Shown here: positions 43,792-50,070 of the stretch, piece after piece
How the letters are laid out: every line of letters begins with the position of its first letter
How positions within the stretch are numbered: the stretch's first letter is position 1
DNA from: Ignavibacteria bacterium RIFOXYC2_FULL_35_21
Lineage (GTDB): Bacteria; Bacteroidota; Ignavibacteria; Kapaibacteriales; UBA2268
Assembly (NCBI GenBank): GCA_001804705.1
Contig: MHAY01000054.1
Coordinates: forward strand, 1 to 50,070
Length of the DNA: 50,070 nucleotides
Direction of reading: 5' to 3'
Made by a program: the position numbers and the translations under genes
The notes under the pieces: generated by a model
What the model saw: the letters and a program-made list of their open reading frames with translations, nothing else
The model's database searches: none
What the model was told of the DNA's origin: nothing

Positions 43792-44715
43792 CTAAGGAAT
43801 GAAAACTTTCAGTGCATTCGGAAGGATTTCAAAACTGATAGGGGAGTGACCGACAGATTCTCCGTCCAATTCCAAATTAATAGGTGTATCTGATGTTATT
43901 TCGACTTTTTTTCCCTGATATAATGCCACACTCGGATGTTTGATAAATGTACCGTCATACAGATTTTTCGTTTGTTTCATTACATCAAATTTGCTGATTT
44001 TTTTAATTAGTGTAATATCGAGGAGACCATCGTCAGGCACAGCATTTGGTAGTTGCATCATTCCTCCGCCGTTGTATTTGCCTATACCGACACTCATGCT
44101 GAAAATCTCGGCATTAATTTTTTCTTCGTCTATCTTGATTTCACAGTTAACTATTTTCGATTTTAAAAGGCATGTAAATAGGTTTTTTAGGTATAAAATT
44201 TTACCTGAGCGGTTGCTGTCTTTGTCGTCATTTACTTTTTTTGCAACAGTGGCATCGAATCCCATCCCTGCTACATTAGCAAAGTATCTTGACGATTTTT
44301 TACTTTCATTTTCAAAGTGGGCTATACCGACATCCTGCAAAAAAGTATTACCTGATTTTATAATTTCGAGAGCTTGATTATAATCGCCTGGAATTTTCAA
44401 AGTTCTGCACCAATCGTTTCCTGTGCCAATGCCGAATAATCCAATTGTAATATCGGTTGAAGGGCAAATTTTCTGAGAGATGATAGCATTTACAATTTCA
44501 TTGAATGTTCCATCTCCGCCAATAGCTAAGATATCTCTTACCCCGTTGGCTATTGCATTTAAAGCAAGGTTTAATGCATCAAGCCTTCCGCTTGTGAAAC
44601 CAAATTCAAATTGAAAACCGTTGTTAGTCAATAGGTTAGATAATATAACCCAGTCCTTTTGTGCTTTCTTTTTACCAGCATTTGGATTAATGATAACGAA
44701 AAATCTTTTTTTCAT
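43792..44715 (-). CDS. Diacylglycerol/lipid kinase family protein
   Basis: This is a 307-residue DagK/YegS-like kinase that phosphorylates lipids or sphingoid bases with ATP. Motifs: INPNAGKKKAQ (9-19), the glycine-rich GGDGTFNEIVN (about 64-74) and FGIGTGNDWCRTL (about 95-107). The C-terminal beta domain with DDGLLDI follows. The substrate is not evident; bacterial relatives act on diacylglycerol, phosphatidylglycerol or sphinganine. It may share a transcript with the upstream TatB-like gene. Confidence 0.9.
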   Translation of the reverse strand: MKKRFFVIINPNAGKKKAQKDWVILSNLLTNNGFQFEFGFTSGRLDALNLALNAIANGVRDILAIGGDGTFNEIVNAIISQKICPSTDITIGLFGIGTGNDWCRTLKIPGDYNQALEIIKSGNTFLQDVGIAHFENESKKSSRYFANVAGMGFDATVAKKVNDDKDSNRSGKILYLKNLFTCLLKSKIVNCEIKIDEEKINAEIFSMSVGIGKYNGGGMMQLPNAVPDDGLLDITLIKKISKFDVMKQTKNLYDGTFIKHPSVALYQGKKVEITSDTPINLELDGESVGHSPISFEILPNALKVFIP

Positions 44716-44797
44716 TTATTAATTATTATAAGTAGATAGAAGAATTTACTTTTAAATAATATCAAATAAACCGAATAATTATTTGTTTTATAAGTAT

Positions 44798-45076
44798 TTA
44801 ACCACTAAATTTATTATCGTCGGATGTATAGTCAATAGAATTTGTTGGCTTTAAATTACCATCTTTTTGGTTTGTTTTTTCATCATCAAAATCAGCAGTG
44901 TTTCTGACTTCTTGTTCAAGTGCGGAAATCTGGCTTTGGAATTGGGCTTGTGCCTGGCGGACTTTACGCATACCTTTGCCTACCATATTTGCTACTTCGG
45001 GAATTTTTTTCGGACCGAAGAAAACAATTACAGCAAGTACAATAAGTAATAATTCACCACCGCCTATGTCGAACAT
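44798..45076 (-). CDS. TatA/TatB-like twin-arginine translocase subunit
   Basis: This is a 92-residue protein with one N-terminal membrane helix (about 6-21), the FGPKKIPE hinge and a long charged amphipathic region (about 30-60). Glu8 in the helix and the longer tail are features of TatB, while TatA forms usually lack Glu8; hence TatB-like is the best guess. Together with the TatA-like gene at 45944 this forms a possible pair, now split by an IS remnant. No tatC lies in the window. Confidence 0.8.
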   Translation of the reverse strand: MFDIGGGELLLIVLAVIVFFGPKKIPEVANMVGKGMRKVRQAQAQFQSQISALEQEVRNTADFDDEKTNQKDGNLKPTNSIDYTSDDNKFSG

Positions 45077-45124
45077 ATTTTAATTAAGAATTAACAATTA
45101 AAAATTTACAATTAACAATTCATT

Positions 45125-45212
45125 AGTTGCAAGTCGCCAGTCGTTAGTCGCAATTAACTTTTAACCTTTGACTGTTGACTTTCTACTGTTGACTTATGAC
45201 TTCTTATCATTT
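45125..45212. repeat. 7-bp arrays AGTCGTT and GACTTNT types
   Basis: AGTTGCA, AGTCGCC, AGTCGTT, AGTCGCA at 45125-45152, then AACTTTT, AACCTTT, GACTGTT, GACTTTC, TACTGTT, GACTTAT. The period is 7 throughout, though the sequence differs from AATTACG arrays. It abuts the left end of the IS element. Confidence 0.85.
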
Positions 45213-45310
45213 GTCTTGTCCTGAAATACGTTGACCAAATTAATTGAATAATGTATGTTGTAACCCATACTTTTTTGGTACTGAAAATATTGTCATTTCT
45301 TTTCTTTCGT

Positions 45311-45492
45311 TCATTGGAATATCTTCAAGCTCCTTAGTGCAGCTACTTGTTCATCATTTTCCCTTCGCTTCATGTATTGCTTATGGGCTTGCTTAGTGAA
45401 CCCTGCTATCTCATATAAGTTTTCAAGTTTGTGATGATGCCTGGTTGTATTCATTCTGAACCACTCAATTGCATAGTGATATTCTTTTTTTT
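45311..45492 (-). pseudogene. Truncated IS3-family transposase orfB
   Basis: In the -1 frame from the A9G slip site at the end of orfA, the sequence reads EYHYAIEWFRMNTTRHHHKL, then LYEIAGFTKQAHKQYMKR, typical of the start of an IS3 OrfB, and stops at 45311 after about 60 codons. A piece resembling an OrfB C-terminus (VWVTTYIIQLIWSTYFRT) follows in another frame up to the terminal repeat. The DDE catalytic core is missing, so the product cannot be active. Confidence 0.78.
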
Positions 45493-45852
45493 TACATCAT
45501 ATCCGAGATCATCACTGCATATATCTACTACCTTGTTCAAATAATCTATTTCCAACTGCTTCTTGCCCAGTGTTTGCTCCAATTCAGCAATATACTTTAA
45601 TAATTTATCAAACTTTGTATCTTTGCTATCTGCTTCCACAACCATAGTTACACCCTTTCTATTAAATGTAGAGTTTATATTTATCCACATATGTACACTT
45701 GTAGCTGAAACCCGATACAAATTTACAACATCTCTCACCTTTAATTTCTTATACTCAATTTCTTCGACTAATCTCCTCTTTAATTCTGTGTTGAATATCC
45801 TTCTTTGCCTTGGATAATAAAGTTGTTTACTCTTATTCTTACTGCTGTCCAT
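45451..45852 (-). CDS. IS3-family transposase OrfA
   Basis: This 133-residue protein has a helix-turn-helix near residues 20-60 (FNTELKRRLVEEIEYKKLKV, then VSATSVHMWI) and a leucine-zipper-like coiled coil (about 80-120), as in IS3-type OrfA. AAGGAGGT lies seven bases before the ATG at 45852; a longer frame from TTG at 45879 includes that site and is less likely. Near the end is a run of nine A then G (45484-45493, minus), a typical -1 slip site that fuses OrfA to OrfB. OrfA is intact, but its partner is broken. Confidence 0.82.
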   Translation of the reverse strand: MDSSKNKSKQLYYPRQRRIFNTELKRRLVEEIEYKKLKVRDVVNLYRVSATSVHMWININSTFNRKGVTMVVEADSKDTKFDKLLKYIAELEQTLGKKQLEIDYLNKVVDICSDDLGYDVKKKNITMQLSGSE

Positions 45853-45903
45853 ATTTTTACCTCCTTTTTGTTGATTCAAAAGTCAACGTTATTTAGGACA
45901 GCA

Positions 45904-45942
45904 CAAGTCAACACTTAAAACTCAACACTTAACACTAATCAA
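45904..45942. repeat. 7-bp array CAACACT/TAACACT
   Basis: Units of CAACACT, TAAAACT, CAACACT, TAACACT form a period-7 array between the right end of the IS element and the tatA stop. Confidence 0.8.
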
Positions 45943-45943
45943 C

Positions 45944-46129
45944 CTACTTTTGGTTGTCTTCTTTAAGCTTGTTGTTTTCCTTGTCTTCTTCAACGTTTGA
46001 AGCTTTCTTGAACTCCTTCACGCCGGAACCGAGTCCACGCATAAGTTCAGGTATTTTCTTCGCGCCAAAAAGAAGAATAATGATTATCAGGATTAAAATC
46101 CATTCCCAGCCACCGGGTAGTCCGAACAT
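45944..46129 (-). CDS. tatA: Twin-arginine translocase subunit TatA
   Basis: This 61-residue protein has a membrane helix at about 10-23 (WILILIIIILLFG), the hinge FGAKKIPE, and a short amphipathic helix with acidic tail. It is the pore-forming Tat subunit for export of folded proteins with RR signals. The window encodes a likely substrate, the NusG-II protein at 7659. It lies downstream of purQ on the minus strand. An AATTACG/AATTATG array (46147-46177) fills the spacer to purQ. Confidence 0.9.
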   Translation of the reverse strand: MFGLPGGWEWILILIIIILLFGAKKIPELMRGLGSGVKEFKKASNVEEDKENNKLKEDNQK

Positions 46130-46146
46130 ATATCACCCACTTATTA

Positions 46147-46177
46147 ATTACGAATTACGAATTATGAATTACGAATT
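46147..46177. repeat. 7-bp array between purQ and tatA
   Basis: AATTACG, AATTACG, AATTATG, AATTACG units in register. Confidence 0.88.
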
Positions 46178-46218
46178 AAACTATAATTTAGAATATAACA
46201 AATTATTATTAATAAAAA

Positions 46219-46911
46219 CTATTTTAGTGAATCAGCAATTGATTCAAATATCTTTATTCCATCGTTGCATCCAAGCTGTTTGTCGGAATATCTTTCGGGA
46301 TGAGGCATCATACCCAAAATATTCCTTTCTTTGTTGATTATACCGGCAATGTTATTCATAGAACCATTCGGATTGCTTAATTCGGTAAAATTGCCTTCAT
46401 TATCGCAATACTTGAATGTTATTTGATTATTTGACTCTAATTCTGCTATAGTATTATCATCAGCAAAGTAATTTCCTTCACCATGTGCAATAGGTATTCT
46501 CAATACATCACCGGTTTTTATCTTCGATGTAAAAATGTTTGAGTTATTCATTACTTTTAAATTTACATCGGCACATACAAAATTCAGGGACTTATTTCTT
46601 AGTAGTGTTCCGGGTAATAAACCTGCTTCTGTCAGTGTTTGAAAGCCATTGCAAATACCCAAGACATATCCGCCTTTGTTAGCAAAAGATATGACTTCAT
46701 TCATGATCGGGGAAAATCTTGCAATAGCACCACAACGTAAATAATCGCCGTAGGAGAATCCGCCGGGAAGTATTACGCAATCTATATCAGAAGGTATTGA
46801 TGTATCTTTGTGCCATAGAAATACAGCCTCCTGCTTTGCATTTTTCTTGGTTGCAAAGTATGCGTCATGGTCGCAATTTGAGCCGGGAAAAACAACTATA
46901 CCAAATTTCAT
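46219..46911 (-). CDS. purQ: Phosphoribosylformylglycinamidine synthase subunit PurQ
   Basis: This is the glutaminase subunit that feeds ammonia to PurL. The 230-residue protein, counted from the ATG at 46911, has [18 protein letters not shown] (48-65), the nucleophile Cys87 in LGICNGFQ and the catalytic His204 and Glu206 in MPHPERY, all as in the class I amidotransferase fold. A longer frame from 46938 begins inside a 7-bp array and would add LIVNCELN, which is translated repeat, so I reject it. PurS is just upstream. Confidence 0.95.
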   Translation of the reverse strand: MKFGIVVFPGSNCDHDAYFATKKNAKQEAVFLWHKDTSIPSDIDCVILPGGFSYGDYLRCGAIARFSPIMNEVISFANKGGYVLGICNGFQTLTEAGLLPGTLLRNKSLNFVCADVNLKVMNNSNIFTSKIKTGDVLRIPIAHGEGNYFADDNTIAELESNNQITFKYCDNEGNFTELSNPNGSMNNIAGIINKERNILGMMPHPERYSDKQLGCNDGIKIFESIADSLK

Positions 46912-46951
46912 ATTCAATTCACAATTCACAATTAACAATTCAAAATTTCTT

Positions 46952-46986
46952 AGTTGAAAGTCGTCAGTCGTTAGTCGTTAGTCGTA
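46952..46986. repeat. 7-bp array (AGTCGTT)
   Basis: AGTTGAA, AGTCGTC, AGTCGTT, AGTCGTT, AGTCGTA in register, in the purS-purQ spacer. Confidence 0.9.
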
Positions 46987-47030
46987 AGACGGTATTCATT
47001 TGAAATAATAATTATTTCCATTTTGATTTA

Positions 47031-47088
47031 CTACTTTCCACTTCCGGCTTTCGACTTACCACTTTCGACTATTGACTTTCGATTTCCG
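47031..47088. repeat. 7-bp array encoding the PurS C-terminus and stop
   Basis: About eight units of CGACTTT/CCACTTT type. On the minus strand the first units (GGAAATC, GAAAGTC, AATAGTC) encode the last PurS residues EIESQ and the TAG stop. Confidence 0.85.
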
Positions 47089-47332
47089 TTAAATTTATTT
47101 TGAAATCCTCGATAATAGGATTCGCCACCAATTTATTACATGCATCAATTACTGAGGCAGTAGCCTTTTCTTTATCATCTGCCTCAACAATCATCTCAAC
47201 ATATTTCCCTATTCTTAGATTGCTTAACATTGGAAATTCAATTGCATGAAGGGCATTCTCAACAGCCTTGCCCTGAACGTCCAAAATTCCTTTTTTTAAT
47301 GTTATTTGTATTGATGCCTGATACTGTTTCAT
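47069..47332 (-). CDS. purS: Phosphoribosylformylglycinamidine synthase subunit PurS
   Basis: PurS is the small subunit that helps join PurL and PurQ. The 87-residue protein has the family pattern: YQASIQITLKKGILDVQGKA, then ALHAIEF and VEMIVEADDKEKA. Length is normal. The stop and last few residues are repeat-derived, as described for 47031-47088. It is the first gene of the purS-purQ-tatA set on the minus strand; purL is 44 kb away. A spacer repeat also runs into its start codon. Confidence 0.94.
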   Translation of the reverse strand: MKQYQASIQITLKKGILDVQGKAVENALHAIEFPMLSNLRIGKYVEMIVEADDKEKATASVIDACNKLVANPIIEDFKINLTEIESQ

Positions 47333-47496
47333 ATTAATTACTAATTAATAATAAATAAAGACGAATTAAAACATTTAATCATTACAAATTTAATTAATAA
47401 TTATGAGAAGGTAATCCTTATGTGTTGAATTACTGATAGCTAATCGGTTGTAGGAGTGTAGTATTAATAACGACAAAAAAATCATAGTTTATACTA

Positions 47497-48635
47497 TTGA
47501 CTAATATTGCCCCCCCCGTTATATTGTTTTTGAATTATATTATAATTCTTAAGGCATATACTATTTATCTTGACGTGCCGGGAAAATGTGTTTATGGTCC
47601 ACCCAACAATGAAACATGCAAAATCAATTGTTGTTCATATCCATATGTTGTATCTTTTGATGAGTATAATAATTATGAATTTTTGGATTTAGAACCTATA
47701 GGTTATTACCCAGATCCAACCGAAATTGTTGGAGGTAGATGTGGAACACCACCTGAAGAAGCATGTTCTACTCAAATATGTAATGATTTCCCATTCACAA
47801 ACATCACAAACTTATTATGCGATATGCCTTGTAATGAAATGTCGAATTGGGAACAAAAAACTGAAAATGGTATTGAAATAGCTGACTGCCCGGGTTGCAA
47901 AGTTAATATCACATATAAATATAGAAGTCCAACCGTAGGCAGTCAATGTCAACCAGAATATTATGATCTTCAATTGATTAAAGTTGAACCTACCAATTCA
48001 AACTGTAATGGATGTTATAGTAATTTCAGCGGCCTTTATGGAGTAGCTCTGGGTTGGATGCTCATGAATGCCGCACAAAGATATTTACCATATGGCGATT
48101 GTTTTGAATATTTCAGGGTAATAAATACATCATGCTGGGGTGAGTTTATTGAAATATTGTCTTTGATCCTTGTTGGCCTGAATTTTGTTGTTATTCTGTA
48201 TATAGAATGTGTAATTTACCAAATTTTCAACCGGTATTAATTGACAGAATCGGGGAAAATTATCAATTTTGTGACCCAATACATACTCATTTATGCGCTT
48301 CTGTATGTAATATCGATGTACCAGGATTATTAAATAAACATCCAAATAATGTAAATGAAAACAATATTAATTCATATAATTTTATTTCATATATTAGTCC
48401 AAATCCGGTAGATGATGGGACAATAATACATTTGAATTCATCTTATATTGGTAATTTAGATTTTGAAATATTGGATATTTTTGGTAGAATTTATAAAAGA
48501 CAATCTTATTCAAAATCCGGATATGAAATGTTAATAAATGTTGATGCAAAGCTGTTTCCATCAGGTATCTATTCATATAGATTTTTATTTAATGGAAATT
48601 TAATTAATAAAGGATTATTAAATATTATCAAATAA
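47497..48635 (+). pseudogene. Cys-rich T9SS cargo, split by a frameshift
   Basis: Two overlapping frames, 47497-48240 and about 48150-48635, look like one protein. The first starts at TTG and encodes a hydrophobic leader (VILFLNYIIILKAYT), then a domain with many Cys (GKCVYGPPNNETCKINCC, CDMPCNEM, DCPGCKV, CNGCYS). The second continues with NIVFDPCWPEFCCYS and MCNLPNF, more Cys, and ends with a T9SS type-A domain (ISPNPVDDGTIIHL, LFPSGIYSYRFLF, GLLNIIK). The shift lies near 48150-48160 and may be a real mutation or a sequencing error. A run of eight C lies five codons after the start. Confidence 0.65.
47510..47517 (+). other. Run of eight C near the start of the Cys-rich gene
   Basis: A C8 tract in AT-rich DNA, within the first ten codons of 47497. 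A change in its length would shift the frame after the start. Confidence 0.7.
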
Positions 48636-48683
48636 TTTAGTATTAATTTTTAAATTAAAGTAATAAAATTCGGATAATTTCTT

Positions 48684-50070
48684 ATGTTGAATTATTCATT
48701 ATATATATTCTTTGCATTTATCAGTTTTAATACATTAATTTCACAAGAATATAAATGGATTCCAATTGATTCTGTAGCAGAAAAATATAATGGGACAAAA
48801 ATTGCTTACAAATTTGTTGATTTACAATGTTCAGATTCAATTAATTGTATAACTATTGGAAATTTAAATACTCGTTACCCCTGGAACCGTGTATCTCATG
48901 ATGGAGGTAGAACCTGGGTGACAACTTTAAAGGATACTGCTATTTTTTATGTGGATAGTATAGGAAATAAATATACTGTATATAAGCCACCAAAAGCAAT
49001 GTGTTTATCATATCCTGATACTTCTTTATGCATAATCGCTTGTGACTCTGGGTATATATGGCGTTCGACGGATAATTGTGAAACATGGAGTAAGTATAAA
49101 TTACCAACTGAATGGGAATTGCTCGATTTACAAATGTTTAATAATAAATTTGGTGCTGCAATAAGCTATTATCAATTGTTTTTAACATTTGATGGTGGTG
49201 AGAATTGGGATAGTGTTAGAGTAATAATACCTGATAGTCTATTCCCGGAAGTTTTTCTTGATGTAATGATACCTGAAGATAGTATTATTATAATGATAGC
49301 TTATAAAAAAGAGTTCAAGGATTATATATTGTATTCACAGGATAATGGGAAGAGCTGGGAAGTTTTTCATAATTTACCTTGCAGAGTTAGTAGATTGCAT
49401 TTTTTTAATAGGAATAGAGGTATAGCCGTTGGTGGTAATGTTATTATTAATGGACATTATAGGCCTAGAGATGCTGTATTGGTAACAGATGATGGATGTA
49501 AAAATTGGAAAGTAGTATTAGATTCTCATTTTAGTGAAAGCGCAAGCCTTTGGAAAACAAGTTTTTATAATAATTTAAAAGGTGTAGCTCTAAATTATAA
49601 TTGGTGCTTTTGGCGAACAAATGATGGTGGTAATACATGGTTTTTTGATGATAGTCCAGAATATCCTACAGTTAATGATATATTCGTTGATATGGAATAT
49701 TTTAAAGAAAATTCTTTAATGGCAATTACTGAACAAACTGGTTATACTTATTTATATACAAATGACTATGATAATGTTCCATTTTCAGAGGAAGAAATAT
49801 CAAGTAACCTATATCCCAATCCATCCTCTGAAAAATGTTATTTAAAATTAATTTCAAATATCAATCCGGATAATTCAAAAATTGAAATCTTCAATAATTT
49901 AGGTGAGAAAATAATCACTGATATTTTTAAGAAATCAGATAATGGAAATGAAATAACTTATGAGATAAATACTTCAAATTTGGCTTCAGAGCTGTATTAT
50001 CCCAGATTTTTCATTAGAAAAATTATGTATAAGATACAGGCAATGAAAAATGCCTGGAATTATCCCAAAG
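48684..50070 (+). CDS. Exported Asp-box beta-propeller protein, incomplete at the window end
   Basis: An open frame of 462 codons starts at ATG 48684 and runs off the end of the window without a stop. It has a signal peptide (about 1-20), then repeated Asp-box-like blades: SHDGGRTWVT, STDNCETWSK, FDGGENWDS, QDNGKSWEVF, TDDGCKNWKV and NDGGNTWFFD. This is the pattern of BNR/Ycf48-like propellers. Near residue 373 a segment SSNLYPNPSSEKCYL and LGEKIIT resembles a T9SS type-A sorting domain, but its end (ELYYPRFFIRKIMYKIQ) is unusual and the sequence runs on. Its function is not known; such proteins often bind glycans or surfaces. Confidence 0.8.
   Translation, partial: MLNYSLYIFFAFISFNTLISQEYKWIPIDSVAEKYNGTKIAYKFVDLQCSDSINCITIGNLNTRYPWNRVSHDGGRTWVTTLKDTAIFYVDSIGNKYTVYKPPKAMCLSYPDTSLCIIACDSGYIWRSTDNCETWSKYKLPTEWELLDLQMFNNKFGAAISYYQLFLTFDGGENWDSVRVIIPDSLFPEVFLDVMIPEDSIIIMIAYKKEFKDYILYSQDNGKSWEVFHNLPCRVSRLHFFNRNRGIAVGGNVIINGHYRPRDAVLVTDDGCKNWKVVLDSHFSESASLWKTSFYNNLKGVALNYNWCFWRTNDGGNTWFFDDSPEYPTVNDIFVDMEYFKENSLMAITEQTGYTYLYTNDYDNVPFSEEEISSNLYPNPSSEKCYLKLISNINPDNSKIEIFNNLGEKIITDIFKKSDNGNEITYEINTSNLASELYYPRFFIRKIMYKIQAMKNAWNYPK

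Larger units (their letters stand above)
45217..45900 (-). mobile_element. IS3-family element with internal deletion
   Basis: The ends form 19-bp inverted repeats: TGTCCTGAAATACGTTGAC (45217-45235) faces TGTCCTAAATAACGTTGAC (45882-45900 on the minus strand), 16 of 19 matching. Inside is an IS3-type orfA and a shortened orfB without the DDE catalytic domain. At 684 bp it is about half the usual length. No clear target duplication is seen. 7-bp arrays flank both ends. Confidence 0.85.

Noticed and set aside
43940-44377. 145-codon frame antisense to the lipid kinase
   Set aside because: Complement of conserved kinase codons; hydrophobic sequence arises from the opposite strand.
45954-46337. 127-codon plus-strand frame across tatA and purQ ends
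   Set aside because: Shadow of tatA, a 7-bp array (giving NYELRIMNYELN) and purQ.
46911-46938. Longer PurQ start
   Set aside because: The extra residues (LIVNCELN) are translated 7-bp repeat, and PurQ homology begins at [12 protein letters not shown].

Overview
The window is AT-rich bacterial chromosome (by eye about one third G+C, not computed). It most resembles a member of the Bacteroidota/Chlorobi group, probably near Ignavibacteria or Kapabacteria. Four secreted proteins end in, or appear to end in, a type IX secretion (T9SS) type-A sorting domain (22043-24091, 40059-43553, 47497-48635, 48684-end). Many genes lack a Shine-Dalgarno sequence, and lipoproteins are common. No 16S rRNA or T9SS machinery is present, so this placement is an inference.

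Layout. 0.4-4.1 kb: purL, peptide deformylase and an AlbA_2-type regulator. 4.2-9.4 kb: an envelope redox locus with two divergent diheme c-type lipoproteins, then a TlpA-like thioredoxin, a DUF4266 lipoprotein, DUF3570, a Tat-exported NusG-domain-II protein and ApbE (FAD:protein FMN transferase). 9.4-13.7 kb (minus): an isolated nuoF and valS. 14-21.6 kb (plus): coiled-coil lipoprotein, LysM protein, phoH, cdaA, pcm, miaA, corA and dacB. 21.7-22.0 kb: tRNA-Asp and tRNA-Ala. 22-28.4 kb: subtilase, SDR, LOG protein, thioredoxin protein and tag. 28.4-31.3 kb: small accessory genes. 31.7-35.8 kb: dnaE and a YbaN-like protein. 35.9-39.4 kb: four genes comprising DUF2130, a WYL-like domain, a Shedu (DUF4263) nuclease and a Vsr-like nuclease, a candidate defence locus. 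39.4-40.1 kb: a dense cluster of repeats. 40-47.3 kb (minus): CLCA-like metallopeptidase, lipid kinase, two TatA/B-type subunits on either side of an internally deleted IS3-family element, purQ and purS. 47.5 kb-end: a frameshifted Cys-rich T9SS cargo and an incomplete Asp-box propeller protein.

The most unusual property is repetitive DNA built into gene structure. Spacers between genes are made of degenerate 7-bp tandem units such as AATTACG/AATTATG, AGTCGTT or ACTTTCG. At several junctions the last unit supplies the start codon of the next gene (DUF3570, apbE, miaA, dacB, the 25.8 kb thioredoxin gene) or the first units encode the C-terminus and stop of the previous gene (purS, the 5.2 kb cytochrome). 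Separately, short GC-rich palindromic repeats sit in frame inside valS (two families) and the LOG gene, and one copy supplies the stop codon of the 25.8 kb gene. This recalls the palindromic elements that insert in frame in Rickettsia genes, but the sequences are different.

Functional links: purL acts with purS and purQ although they lie about 43 kb apart. The NusG-II protein has a Tat signal and TatA/B-type genes lie in the same window. ApbE together with diheme lipoproteins points to extracytoplasmic electron transfer.
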